Origin: Cohnella pontilimi
GTDB lineage: Bacteria > Bacillota > Bacilli > Paenibacillales > Paenibacillaceae
DNA length: 64,000 nt
Reading direction: 5' to 3'
NCBI RefSeq assembly: GCF_005049045.1
Contig: NZ_SUPK01000002.1
Span: 310,001 to 374,000 of the forward strand
In this document: positions 44,823 to 53,229 of the stretch, piece after piece
Layout of the letters: every line of letters starts with the position of its first letter
Position numbering within the stretch: position 1 is the first letter of the stretch
Translations under genes and position numbers: made by a program
Notes under the pieces: generated by a model
Database searches by the model: none
What the model was told of the DNA's origin: nothing
The model's input: only the letters and a program-made list of their open reading frames with translations

Positions 44823-46115
44823 CGTCTCCGGCCACCGCCGGATCCAATCATCCAGCGTCATCCTTCCGCCGGCCCATTCGCTCCATAGCCGTAAAAGAGA
44901 CGACAGCCGGTCCGGAAGCGATGGCTCGTCATCCGCAGGAGGCAAGTTGGGAAATGTACCTGCGGACGAACCGGAAAAAAGAGAGACGCGTATAGAATCG
45001 GGGCCGTACATCGAGCGGTACACGGGCAGTTTCCCGAACATCCGAACGTTGTCTTGCTGCATGCCGCTCTCGGTCATGATCTCGATCCATTTGCGGGCCG
45101 CGTCCTCCGCCTGCGTCCGGGAGGAAACGACAAAGCTGCGGCCGCGGGGCCAATGGAACGGCTGTCTCCAAGCCCCTCGGTCCATGACGATAGCTCCGGC
45201 ACCTTTATCGGTGTTTTTCTGGGTCAGTTTCAGGGCTTCCGAGTAGGGAAGAACGGCGGCTGCCGCCTTCCCGGCGGCCACCAGCGCTGCCGCTTGGGCA
45301 TCGCCGGCCGCATAATGGACTCCTTGCCGTTCCTGATCCAATAAGGCCATGGCATCAGCCCTCGGGGAACCGTTCCAAATGTCCGGCCCATCCGTCCATA
45401 TCGTATCTGAACGCTGACCCGTCACAGTTTGGAGCCACGCCAGCCATGCAAACGCGTCACTCTCTTGAATGGCCAGCCAAGCTGTCGCTTTGCCGCTTTC
45501 CCGGCTTTTCTCCGCCAATAACCGCCACTGGGCGGTGCCCTGGGGAGTCACAGCCGTGTCGCCGAGCAGCGTATTCAAAACGGACAAGTTCCACACGACA
45601 ACGTAGGGATCGAAATCGCGCGGTACGCCCCACAAATAGTCGTTCCATTTGACGGAAGCGGACAGAGCGTCGAACTGCTCGGCCAACGATTCTCCCATAA
45701 AGGCGCCGTCAACCGGAAGCAAGTAACCCGACGCTGCGAATTTTTTGATCCACTCGTTCTCGACAAGCATCACGTCCGCCGCTTCGCCGAGCCTGAAAGC
45801 TTCCCGAAACTGCAAGTAAGCCGCTTCCGGATCGATGCGGATGAACTCCACGACGATATCCGGATGACGATAAGCCGATTCGTCGTTCTGTTTCTGAAGG
45901 AACCGGAATTCCTGCTCGTTCAGCGCGGCGGCTACCCGGATCCGAACCGGCTCCTTCTCGGCGACCGGAACCGCCGCCGCGGCAGGACCGCCGCGAGATT
46001 CGCGGACTTCTGGCGACGTCGGGGAAGGAGCCGAAAACCACGGGGACAACAGAAGCACGGTAAGCAGCAAAAGAAGAAACCATAAGGCGGACTTGCGACG
46101 GGCCACAGGATTCAC
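44796..46115 (-). CDS. orphan extracellular solute-binding protein (ABC family 1-like)
   Basis: A protein of about 439 residues. An N-terminal hydrophobic segment (ALWFLLLLLTVLLLSPW) is followed by a periplasmic-binding-like domain with motifs AADVMLVENEWIKKFAASGYLLPVD (as AADVMLVENEW then KKFAASGYLLPVD), YLWGVPRDFDPYVVVWN and GKAAAAVLPYSEALKLTQ, as in carbohydrate-binding proteins of ABC importers. There is no lipobox cysteine, so it may be secreted or kept by its helix. No permease or ATPase gene is adjacent. The start is uncertain: GTG at 46115 has a close AGAAGG; the open frame runs 55 codons further. It overlaps the coiled-coil gene tail to tail. Confidence 0.6.
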   Translation of the reverse strand: MNPVARRKSALWFLLLLLTVLLLSPWFSAPSPTSPEVRESRGGPAAAAVPVAEKEPVRIRVAAALNEQEFRFLQKQNDESAYRHPDIVVEFIRIDPEAAYLQFREAFRLGEAADVMLVENEWIKKFAASGYLLPVDGAFMGESLAEQFDALSASVKWNDYLWGVPRDFDPYVVVWNLSVLNTLLGDTAVTPQGTAQWRLLAEKSRESGKATAWLAIQESDAFAWLAWLQTVTGQRSDTIWTDGPDIWNGSPRADAMALLDQERQGVHYAAGDAQAAALVAAGKAAAAVLPYSEALKLTQKNTDKGAGAIVMDRGAWRQPFHWPRGRSFVVSSRTQAEDAARKWIEIMTESGMQQDNVRMFGKLPVYRSMYGPDSIRVSLFSGSSAGTFPNLPPADDEPSLPDRLSSLLRLWSEWAGGRMTLDDWIRRWPETSAELQLND

Positions 46116-46247
46116 CCAGCCTTCTTCGGAACCTTTCTCTCCCCCATGATAACAGGACGGACAGCCGATGTCTCGTTTTTTCGGAAGCGCTTTATCCGGT
46201 GTATCACGTACCACCCGCAAGTAACGAACAGCAGAAAAGAGGCGTCG

Positions 46248-46760
46248 ATGATGGAACGGAAATACGGATTGGACATGCACTTGCCGGAGAACAAATTACC
46301 CGGCTTTTATGCGCAAATCGTGAAAGGAATCGCGGAGCGGGCCGAGCTTTTCGACCGGCACCGGGAGCTGCTCATCTTCGACAGCCCGGCCGCCTATCCT
46401 CCCGTGTTCGAAATGCTGGCGCACTATAAAGTGGAAGCCGAGCCTTGCGAGCTGCTGATGTTCTCAGAGGAAAGTGTGTGCTTTCGAAGCGGCCGCTTCG
46501 AAGATTTCGCATTCGCGACCCGGGCCGGGAACGTCTATGTCGATTTGGCGTATACGGCGGTTTTCCGGTTAACGGAGGCAAGGCCGGGTGCGGAATCCGC
46601 CCCGGCCTTGCTTCAGTTGGAGGAACACCGCATCGCGGACGTGTGCGAAGACGGCCAAACCTGGCATCTTATCGAAAGCCAGCTGGCCGAGCTGGCCGAA
46701 CGCGTCGCCCGGGCTTACGGATGCGGAGTTGAGTGGTTCACACGAGAGCCGCAGCTTTAG
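46248..46760 (+). CDS. hypothetical protein, family not recognised
   Basis: A soluble, acidic protein of 170 residues with no signal peptide or membrane helix. A helical N-terminal part (NKLPGFYAQIVKGIAERAEL) leads to RELLIFDSPAAYPPVFEMLAHYKVE and a beta-rich middle (ELLMFSEESVCFRSGRFEDF; NVYVDLAYTAVFRL), then a C-terminal helix (SQLAELAERVARAYGCG). I do not recognise it. It is divergent from the solute-binding gene (about 130 bases apart) and overlaps the end of the convergent phoH-like gene by 4 bases. Two adjacent ATGs follow GAGGCG. The tight packing and normal codon use suggest a real gene. Confidence 0.55.
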   Translation: MMERKYGLDMHLPENKLPGFYAQIVKGIAERAELFDRHRELLIFDSPAAYPPVFEMLAHYKVEAEPCELLMFSEESVCFRSGRFEDFAFATRAGNVYVDLAYTAVFRLTEARPGAESAPALLQLEEHRIADVCEDGQTWHLIESQLAELAERVARAYGCGVEWFTREPQL

Positions 46761-48088
46761 AGAAGCTGGGTCGCCAGCTGCGCCAGGCGGGAACGCTCAC
46801 CCTTTTCCAAAGTGACGTGCCCGCCGACTCCCTCGTCCTTGAAACGCTCGACCAAATAACTGAGACCGTTGCTTTGCGCGTCCAGGTACGGATGATCGAT
46901 TTGCTCCGGATCGCCCAGCAGCACGATTTTGCTGTTTTCTCCGACGCGGGAAACGATCGTTTTGACCTCATGCTTGCTCAGGTTTTGCGCTTCGTCGATG
47001 ATAATAAATTGCCCCGGAATGGACCGGCCCCGGATGTAGGTGAGCGCCTCCACTTGGATGCTTCCGAGTCCCATCAATATTTTATCGAGATCCCCGGCTT
47101 TCTTCGTATCGAACAAAAATTCCAGATTGTCGTAAATGGGCTGCATCCACGGACGCAGTTTTTCGTCTTTCTCCCCCGGCAAATAGCCGATATCTTTGCC
47201 CATCGGCACGACCGGCCTGGCGATGAGCAGCTTTTTGTATTTGTGCTCATCCTCCACCTTCATCAGCCCGGCGGCGAGCGTCAGCAGCGTTTTCCCCGTC
47301 CCCGCACGGCCGGTAAGCGTGACCAGCGGAATATCGTCGTTCAGCAAAAGCTCAAGCGCCATACGCTGCTGGGCGTTGCGGGCCGTAATCCCCCACACCG
47401 ACTCATTGCTCAGATGAAGAGGCTCCAGCCGCAGGCCGTCGGGGCTGACCTTGAGCAGCGCCGATTTGGAGGTACCCATCTCGTCCCGCAAAATCACGAA
47501 CTCGTTCGGGTGCAGCTGCACGTTTAACCGCAGCTCACTCACGTTTAAGATGCGATGATTGTAAAATTCATCGATAACCGACGGGTGAACATGAAGGGTG
47601 ATTTGGCCCAAATATTGCTCGTTGTCGGCCGCAATCCTGTCCGTCAAATAATCTTGCGCCGTAATGCCGAGCACGTCGGCCTTTACACGAACCAAAACAT
47701 CCTTGCTGACGAGAATGACCGGACGAGGATCCTCCGCCTCCTGCTCCTCCAAAAAATAGTTGAGCGCGACTGCAAGGATCCGGTTGTCGTTCGTCATCTC
47801 CCCGAACAATTCCTGCACGCGGAGATAATGACGGTGGTTCATTTCCACCTTGAGGATCCCGCCGTTCTCCAGCGTCACACCGTTGTGTAATTGACCGTTG
47901 GCCCGAATGCGATCGAGTTCCCTGGAGACGAAGCGCGCGTTGCGCCCGATTTCATCGGCCAGCCGTTTTTTGGAATCAATCTCTTCCAGGACGACGGCAG
48001 GTATGATGACCTCGTTATCTTCGAAGGAGAACATCGCGAGCGGATCATGAAGCAGCACGTTCGTGTCGAGCACGCAAATTTTTTTCAA
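46757..48088 (-). CDS. ylaK: PhoH-like ATPase with PIN domain (YlaK)
   Basis: A protein of about 443 residues with an N-terminal PIN nuclease domain (KKICVLDTNVLLHDPLAMF; acidic residues in DTN and DNRILA near residue 115) and a C-terminal PhoH ATPase domain with Walker A GRAGTGKTLLTLAA near residue 243 and Walker B IIDEAQN near 345. PhoH2-type PIN-PhoH proteins are described as RNA helicase/RNase. The length matches YlaK of Bacillus. TTG (48086-48088) follows GGGAGGG and begins KKICVLDTNVLL; upstream codons are not conserved. It is divergent from the ylaJ-like gene. Confidence 0.88.
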   Translation of the reverse strand: MKKICVLDTNVLLHDPLAMFSFEDNEVIIPAVVLEEIDSKKRLADEIGRNARFVSRELDRIRANGQLHNGVTLENGGILKVEMNHRHYLRVQELFGEMTNDNRILAVALNYFLEEQEAEDPRPVILVSKDVLVRVKADVLGITAQDYLTDRIAADNEQYLGQITLHVHPSVIDEFYNHRILNVSELRLNVQLHPNEFVILRDEMGTSKSALLKVSPDGLRLEPLHLSNESVWGITARNAQQRMALELLLNDDIPLVTLTGRAGTGKTLLTLAAGLMKVEDEHKYKKLLIARPVVPMGKDIGYLPGEKDEKLRPWMQPIYDNLEFLFDTKKAGDLDKILMGLGSIQVEALTYIRGRSIPGQFIIIDEAQNLSKHEVKTIVSRVGENSKIVLLGDPEQIDHPYLDAQSNGLSYLVERFKDEGVGGHVTLEKGERSRLAQLATQLL

Positions 48089-48265
48089 CGGTGGTCCCTC
48101 CCGGATTTCGGCGAATTTGGTCATAGCACGCGAATAACGGGGAACAATAGATGGCAAGCACAAGCCGTAGTTATTTAGCCATTGGGGCTCCCCCAGCGCT
48201 GCGAAGCACATTCGTCATTCATGGGGGATCAACATCCCTCCAAACCAGGGTGGTGAAAACAATTT

Positions 48266-48772
48266 ATGAAAAGTAAAACAGCGTTTTGCGCGGCCGTCCT
48301 GCTGATTGCGTCGGCGGTTACGTTGTCGGGCTGCGGGAATAACGCCCGGCCCGGGCAGACTGCGCAAAACGCCAGGGTAAATGTTCAAAACACGGTGCGC
48401 GGCGTCGACGGAACGGATAACGGGAAGGCTGCGCATCTGGCCCAGCTGGCCCGCGGCGTTCGCGGCGTAAATGACGCCAATTGTGTCGTCTTCGGCCGAT
48501 TTGCGATTGTCGGGATCGACGTTGATCCCAAAATGGACCGCTCCCGCGTCGGAACAATCAAATACGCGGTGGCCGAGGCTTTCCGCAAAGATCCGTACGG
48601 TGCCAATGCCATGGTGACGGCGGATATCGATTTGGCACAGCGCATCCGTGAAATCAGCGCGGATGTGCAGAGAGGCCGTCCGGTCGCCGGCTTTGCGGAA
48701 GAGCTGGCCGACATCGTCGGCCGGATCATGCCGAATGTCGGGAACCCCAACACGCCCGTCGGCCAGAAATGA
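48266..48772 (+). CDS. ylaJ: YhcN/YlaJ-family sporulation lipoprotein
   Basis: A 168-residue lipoprotein with signal peptide and lipobox LSGC (Cys near residue 23). The mature part carries the YhcN/YlaJ pattern: AAHLAQLARGVRGVNDANCVVFG (as AAHLAQLARGVRG then VNDANCVVFG), AIVGIDVDPKMDR, and KYAVAEAFRKDPYGANAMVTAD (as KYAVAEAFRKDP then YGANAMVTAD). Such proteins are found in spore inner membranes and affect germination; the role here is inferred. ATG at 48266 follows GGGTGGTGA. The neighbours ylaK and ylaL are those of ylaJ in Bacillus, though here it is inverted. Confidence 0.8.
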   Translation: MKSKTAFCAAVLLIASAVTLSGCGNNARPGQTAQNARVNVQNTVRGVDGTDNGKAAHLAQLARGVRGVNDANCVVFGRFAIVGIDVDPKMDRSRVGTIKYAVAEAFRKDPYGANAMVTADIDLAQRIREISADVQRGRPVAGFAEELADIVGRIMPNVGNPNTPVGQK

Positions 48773-48812
48773 CAGAAAGCCCAGTGAACATACTCACTGG
48801 GCTTTCTTCATG
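48773..48812. terminator. bidirectional terminator, ylaJ/ylaL
   Basis: AGAAAGCCCAGTGA and TCACTGGGCTTTCT pair perfectly around ACATAC. Both strands end in short T-runs, so it serves the convergent ylaJ-like (+) and ylaL-like (-) genes. On the minus strand it overlaps the ylaL coding end. Confidence 0.82.
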
Positions 48813-49249
48813 GCGTCGAACACTTGTCCGTCCAAGCGGTCGGCGGCTCTTTTGTCATACGTTTTCTGATATTCGGGCTGTACCGACAAACGCGCGCCAT
48901 AGAACATGGCGTCTCGCACCGTGTTCACCTCGAGATCCACACACGCGAGGGCAAACGGTACGCCTTCAAGCTTATCGGTGAGCACTTTGGCCGAACCGTA
49001 AACCGCGTGCACGCTTCCTCCCCCGAACAGCGTGATGCTGACTTCAGGGCGGGCCTTCAGATTGTGAATCAACCGCGAGCGGCCGTCGAGCGCAAACCGA
49101 AGCCGGCCTGGGTCAACCGCGTAAATCCAAGAAATCGCACTGGAAGTCGGGCTCCCGCTCTCGGTATCGATGGTGTGAAGAAGGACGAAGCTTTCCTTCT
49201 GGAGCTGGTTGAAAAGCGTTTCGGGCAATGCCGTTAACGTTTCCGCCAT
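48794..49249 (-). CDS. ylaL: YlaL-like pyridoxamine 5'-phosphate oxidase-fold protein
   Basis: A protein of about 151 residues with the split-barrel flavin-binding fold of the PNPOx family: LHTIDTESGSPTSSAISWIYAVD (as LHTIDTESGSPT then SSAISWIYAVD), RLRFALDGRSRLIHNLKARPEVSITLFGG (as RLRFALDGRSRLIHNLK then ARPEVSITLFGG). The substrate or cofactor is unknown. Length and neighbours (ylaK, typA) match YlaL of Bacillus. The ATG at 49249 follows AAGGAG by 8 bases; a further in-frame ATG three codons upstream is less likely. It has its own promoter. Confidence 0.75.
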   Translation of the reverse strand: MAETLTALPETLFNQLQKESFVLLHTIDTESGSPTSSAISWIYAVDPGRLRFALDGRSRLIHNLKARPEVSITLFGGGSVHAVYGSAKVLTDKLEGVPFALACVDLEVNTVRDAMFYGARLSVQPEYQKTYDKRAADRLDGQVFDAMKKAQ

Positions 49250-49280
49250 TCGCAGCACTCCTTACGATGTGTCTTACAAC

Positions 49281-49309
49281 ATTATACCACAGGGCCAGGC
49301 TCATTTTAA
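49281..49309 (-). promoter_or_regulatory. sigma-A promoter of the ylaL-like gene
   Basis: On the minus strand TTAAAA (49304-49309), a 17-base spacer and a perfect TATAAT (49281-49286). The start would be about 25 bases ahead of the ATG. Confidence 0.65.
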
Positions 49310-49326
49310 AGCGGCAGGTATTTCGG

Positions 49327-50424
49327 TCAGCCGTTGTCCGTTGCCGCAGAAGAAGCCGGCTCGGAGACGGGCCGCCCTTCCGGCCGCAGCTCTTCCCGGA
49401 GCGCCTCCTTGGCTTGATCCAGCTTCGTCTGGTCGAGGTATACGTACGGACTCTTCCATGTGCCTTCCAGCGCGATGAACCGGATATTTTGCTTGCTGAT
49501 CCGGAAATAGGTCGAGATCATGTTCTCGATTTGCTGCTTCGGAATATCCGTGTGAAGGTTGTTCCCTACCGCATCCAGGACGCCGCCGACTTTCGTCACA
49601 CTGCTGAACGACTTCAATTTGTCCACAATGGCTCCAAGGACTTGATCCTGGCGGGCGTTCCGCTCAAAATCGCTCGACGGACGGGTGATGTTTTGCTTGG
49701 ATTTTCGGTAACGTACAAATCCGAGTGCATCTTTACCGTTCAGCTCTTGAACGCCTTTTTTGAGATTGATATCCGTTCCGTCCGCGTTGTCCCAATACCT
49801 CATGTCTTGATCCACGTTCACGTTGACGCCGCCGAGCGCGTCGACCACGTCGATGAAGCCTTGAAAATCGAGAACGGCCGTGTAATCGATCGGGATGCCG
49901 AAAAACTCGCTCATCATTTCCTTCATTTGATCTTTCGCGTATTGCGATGCTTCGTCGCCGGTCAAGTTTTTTTCGGATCGCGCCACGGACAGAAACCGGG
50001 CGTAATAAGCATTCGCTTTCCGGGTTTTATATCCGTTCAGGTTCAAAGTGGAGTCCCGCGGCACGGATACGACCGTCGCCGTCTTCGTCTTCGGATTGAA
50101 CGTCGCCGCCATCATGACATCCGTATTCAAGCTTCCCGTTTCCTGCCGGTTATCCAGACCCAGCACCAGCAGCCCGATCGGTTTCACCTGCGCCCGCTCG
50201 GCGGCTGCCACCTTGTTTTCCTTCGGATTGGAGATGTCTCCGATCAGATTATCCGCTTTGATGTACAAATAGCCGGCATATGACGCTAATCCGATAATGA
50301 CGATAAGCAAAAAGGAAAATACGAACCGGGCTAAACGCCGCGGCTTCCGTGGAGGCCGCACAGCCTTCGGGGCTCGTGAGGAACGGCCTTCGTTCCTCGG
50401 CGGCAGAGGCATATGTTCGTTCAT
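49327..50424 (-). CDS. LytR-CpsA-Psr (LCP) family glycopolymer transferase
   Basis: A 365-residue membrane-anchored enzyme that attaches teichoic acids or other glycopolymers to peptidoglycan. A basic cytosolic tail is followed by a membrane helix (residues 33-52) and an LCP domain: LLVLGLDNRQETGSLNTDVMM (as LLVLGLDNRQ then GSLNTDVMM), SVPRDSTLNL (Arg and Asp for pyrophosphate), and FVRYRKSKQN...DFERNARQ. Its start overlaps the preceding 101-residue gene by four bases (ATGA). No such gene is in the yla block of Bacillus subtilis, so it is an insertion here. The exact polymer is unknown. Confidence 0.87.
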   Translation of the reverse strand: MNEHMPLPPRNEGRSSRAPKAVRPPRKPRRLARFVFSFLLIVIIGLASYAGYLYIKADNLIGDISNPKENKVAAAERAQVKPIGLLVLGLDNRQETGSLNTDVMMAATFNPKTKTATVVSVPRDSTLNLNGYKTRKANAYYARFLSVARSEKNLTGDEASQYAKDQMKEMMSEFFGIPIDYTAVLDFQGFIDVVDALGGVNVNVDQDMRYWDNADGTDINLKKGVQELNGKDALGFVRYRKSKQNITRPSSDFERNARQDQVLGAIVDKLKSFSSVTKVGGVLDAVGNNLHTDIPKQQIENMISTYFRISKQNIRFIALEGTWKSPYVYLDQTKLDQAKEALREELRPEGRPVSEPASSAATDNG

Positions 50425-50726
50425 CGTTGCTCCTCCTCGTTCCCGTCAAAGTCTTTTTCGGCTTTGCTGAGCACCGGACCGTGCAGCAGCTGTTCCGCCG
50501 CTTCCCGGTCGAACCATACGGTCCTCTCGGACTCGCCCTTGACGGTATAGGTGACATAAATTTTTACCTCATTTTGCGAGGTTAAATCGTATGACAGGAG
50601 ATCGTGATCTTCCGACAAAATTTGCGCAAAAAAGTCGACGGTCGCCCGCGCCGCCTCGTCATCCGGTCGAGCTTCGCACACGAGCTTCATTTGCAGCCAA
50701 TAAAATAACGCATCTATCAGGCTCAA
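50421..50726 (-). CDS. small hypothetical protein
   Basis: A 101-residue soluble acidic protein: LIDALFYWLQMKLVCEARPDD at the start, then DFFAQILSEDHDLLSYDLTS, a beta-like KIYVTYTVKGESERTVWFD and an acidic tail. I do not recognise it. It is not the zinc-finger YlaI that holds this position in Bacillus. It is coupled to the LCP gene by a four-base overlap and follows ylaH by 29 bases, so it is likely co-transcribed with typA-ylaH and may act with the LCP enzyme. Confidence 0.6.
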   Translation of the reverse strand: MSLIDALFYWLQMKLVCEARPDDEAARATVDFFAQILSEDHDLLSYDLTSQNEVKIYVTYTVKGESERTVWFDREAAEQLLHGPVLSKAEKDFDGNEEEQR

Positions 50727-50755
50727 GGTTGCATCCCTCTTTCCTGAATGCCGGG

Positions 50756-51043
50756 TTACTGACCGTTGTCCGCACTGCGGCGGCTGCGGATTTTATCGTA
50801 AAGCTGGCGCAGCCGCAGCATGATCATCATGATGACGGCAACGCCCATGCATTGAATGATCGGCAGTTTATCCAACTGCAGGACGAGCAGTACGAGACAC
50901 CCGACAGCCATCATCAGGTACACGAGAATTTCTTTTAAAATCGGAAGACGGCCCGGGCGGAACACGGCATTGAATATATAAATGGTAAACCCGAGAATCA
51001 GCACGTAAGCCATGAGCGGATGATCATGGAACCACTGCTGCAT
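50756..51043 (-). CDS. ylaH: YlaH-like membrane protein
   Basis: A 95-residue integral membrane protein with three hydrophobic helices (about residues 8-27, 37-57 and 60-78) and a basic C-terminus. Layout and position immediately after typA match YlaH of Bacillus, whose function is unknown. It follows typA by 12 bases. Confidence 0.72.
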   Translation of the reverse strand: MQQWFHDHPLMAYVLILGFTIYIFNAVFRPGRLPILKEILVYLMMAVGCLVLLVLQLDKLPIIQCMGVAVIMMIMLRLRQLYDKIRSRRSADNGQ

Positions 51044-51055
51044 CGCGATGCCTCC

Positions 51056-52897
51056 TTATACCCCGGCTTCCGCCATACGGCGCTGTTTTTCATACTTGTC
51101 GCGCTCGCTTTTGTTCAGCACTTTTTTGCGCAGCCGGATGCTCTTCGGCGTAATTTCGCAGTATTCGTCATCATTCAGGTATTCCAGCGCTTCCTCCAGC
51201 GACATGAGGCGGGGCGCCTTCATTTTCACCGTTTCTTCCTTGTTCGCGGTGCGGATGTTGTTCAGCGCTTTTTCTTTGCAGATGTTGACGATGATGTCGT
51301 TGTCGCGTGTATGCTCGCCGACGATCATGCCTTCGTATACCTCTGCACCCGGCTCCAGGAACAAAATGCCGCGGTCTTCGACGGACAGCATGCCGTAAGC
51401 GGTCGCCGTACCCGTCTCACTTGCGACGAGCACGCCTTGGTGACGGCCGCCGACTTGCCCGCCGACCAACGGACCGTAGCTGTCGAACGCGTGGTTCATG
51501 ACGCCATATCCACGCGTCATCGTCAGGAAGTTCGTACGGTAGCCGATCAGGCCGCGCGCAGGGATCAGGAACTCCAGCCGCACTTGGCCGTTTCCGTTGT
51601 TGATCATATTCACCATTTCGGCTTTGCGCGTGCCCAAGCTCTCCATGACCGCACCCATGCTTTCTTCCGGCACGTCGATGAGCAGGCGCTCGATCGGTTC
51701 GCTTTTCACACCGTCGACTTCTTTGATAATAACTTCAGGCTTCGAGACCTGCAGCTCATAGCCTTCACGGCGCATATTTTCGATGAGAATGCCCAGGTGA
51801 AGCTCGCCGCGCCCGCTGACCACGAATGCGTCCGGGCTGTCTGTTTCTTCGACGCGCAAGCTGACGTCGGTCTCCAGTTCCTTAAAGAGACGTTCGCGCA
51901 GTTTGCGGGAAGTGACCCACTTGCCTTCGCGTCCCGCAAACGGGCTGTTGTTGACGAGAAACGTCATTTGCAGCGTCGGTTCGTCGATCGTGAGGACAGG
52001 CAGCTGCTCCGGATTCGCCGGATCTGCGACCGTCTCGCCGATGTTGATGTCTTTCAGGCCGGCTAGTGCGACAATGTCGCCGGCGGCCGCCTCTTCGATT
52101 TCATTGCGCTTCAAGCCTTGGAAGCCGAAAAGCTTCTCAATGCGGGCTTGACGCACTTTCCCATCGTGGTCGAGCACCGCGACGGGTTGGCCTTGGCGGA
52201 TACGACCGCGGTTCACACGACCGATGGCAATGCGGCCCAAATATTCGTTGTAGTCCAGCAGCGTGACGAGGAACTGCAAAGGCTCGTCGGGATTTTCGGT
52301 CGGCGACGGAATGTGCTCGAGAATCGTCTCGAACAACGGCTCCATCGTCGTACCCAGCACATCGGGATCGGTGCTGGCGATACCGTTCAAGCCGGACGCA
52401 TAAACGACCGGGAAATCCAGCTGGTCGTCGTTGGCTTCCAGCTCGATGAACAGTTCGAGCACTTCGTCGATGACTTCGGCAGGACGGGCGGCCGGACGGT
52501 CGATTTTGTTGACCACGACGACCGGTGTCAAGCCGTGCTGGAGCGCTTTGCGCAGCACAAATTTGGTCTGCGGCATGCAGCCCTCGAACGCATCGACAAC
52601 CAGCAGCACGCCGTCGACCATTTTCATGATCCGTTCTACTTCTCCGCCGAAGTCGGCGTGTCCGGGCGTGTCCACGATGTTGATCAGGTTATCCTTATAT
52701 TGGATTGCGGTATTTTTGGCCAGAATCGTGATGCCGCGTTCTCTTTCGATATCATTGGAGTCCATGGCGCGTTCCTGCACCTGTTCGTGCTCACGGAACG
52801 CCCCCGACTGGCGAAGCAGCTGGTCAACCAGCGTCGTTTTGCCGTGGTCAACGTGGGCAATGATCGCAATGTTGCGGATTTTGTCTCTTGGATGCAT
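51056..52897 (-). CDS. typA: ribosome-associated GTPase TypA/BipA
   Basis: A translational GTPase of about 613 residues involved in ribosome assembly under stress and cold. G motifs: [15 protein letters not shown] near residue 14, [12 protein letters not shown] near 73, and [10 protein letters not shown] near 128. Domain II, an EF-G-like domain III/V and the BipA-specific C-terminus ([30 protein letters not shown], as [13 protein letters not shown] then [16 protein letters not shown]) are complete. An in-frame GTG lies five codons earlier but touches its GGAG; the ATG at 52897 gives the standard [18 protein letters not shown] terminus. It is first in the typA-ylaH-LCP unit. Confidence 0.94.
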   Translation of the reverse strand: MHPRDKIRNIAIIAHVDHGKTTLVDQLLRQSGAFREHEQVQERAMDSNDIERERGITILAKNTAIQYKDNLINIVDTPGHADFGGEVERIMKMVDGVLLVVDAFEGCMPQTKFVLRKALQHGLTPVVVVNKIDRPAARPAEVIDEVLELFIELEANDDQLDFPVVYASGLNGIASTDPDVLGTTMEPLFETILEHIPSPTENPDEPLQFLVTLLDYNEYLGRIAIGRVNRGRIRQGQPVAVLDHDGKVRQARIEKLFGFQGLKRNEIEEAAAGDIVALAGLKDINIGETVADPANPEQLPVLTIDEPTLQMTFLVNNSPFAGREGKWVTSRKLRERLFKELETDVSLRVEETDSPDAFVVSGRGELHLGILIENMRREGYELQVSKPEVIIKEVDGVKSEPIERLLIDVPEESMGAVMESLGTRKAEMVNMINNGNGQVRLEFLIPARGLIGYRTNFLTMTRGYGVMNHAFDSYGPLVGGQVGGRHQGVLVASETGTATAYGMLSVEDRGILFLEPGAEVYEGMIVGEHTRDNDIIVNICKEKALNNIRTANKEETVKMKAPRLMSLEEALEYLNDDEYCEITPKSIRLRKKVLNKSERDKYEKQRRMAEAGV

Positions 52898-52986
52898 GTT
52901 TCGGTGGTCCACTCCTCTTTGTATATCTGCTCTTGTCTATCTGTGTTTATTATTCGTCATTCACGGACTTTCGCCATCTAAGCACA

Positions 52987-53012
52987 AAACGTCGACAGCG
53001 AGGCCGACGTTT
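52987..53012 (-). other. hairpin in the typA 5' leader
   Basis: On the minus strand AAACGTCG and CGACGTTT pair around GCCTCGCTGT, then TTGTGCTT. It begins about 10 bases after the predicted start of transcription and about 90 bases before the start codon. The following T-tract is interrupted, so it may be an attenuator or only a leader structure. Confidence 0.35.
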
Positions 53013-53027
53013 CTCTACATCCCTGCT

Positions 53028-53056
53028 ATTATACGCTAGTAAGCAATAAAAGCCAA
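53028..53056 (-). promoter_or_regulatory. sigma-A promoter of typA
   Basis: On the minus strand TTGGCT (53051-53056), 17 bases, TATAAT (53028-53033). It gives a leader of about 125 bases ahead of the typA ATG. The 330-base gap between typA and the next gene also contains the terminator at 53101-53145 and no gene. Confidence 0.72.
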
Positions 53057-53100
53057 GCATGTTATTCCCTTCAAATGATGAACTTATGATCTCTGCCTCC

Positions 53101-53145
53101 TTAGAAAATAAAAATGCCGCCCATTCCCGAAGGAACGAACGGCGT
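53101..53145 (-). terminator. terminator after the DUF5668-like gene
   Basis: On the minus strand GCCGTTCGTTCC pairs with GGAATGGGCGGC (several G-T pairs) around TTCG, followed by ATTTTTATTTT. It lies about 90 bases after the stop and just upstream of the typA promoter. Confidence 0.78.
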
Positions 53146-53229
53146 GTTCTTCACGTCGATTACCTTATGAACCAGCTTGTCCGAAACGATAGATGCATTA
53201 AGTAGCCGCCAACTCCACTTGTCCACACA

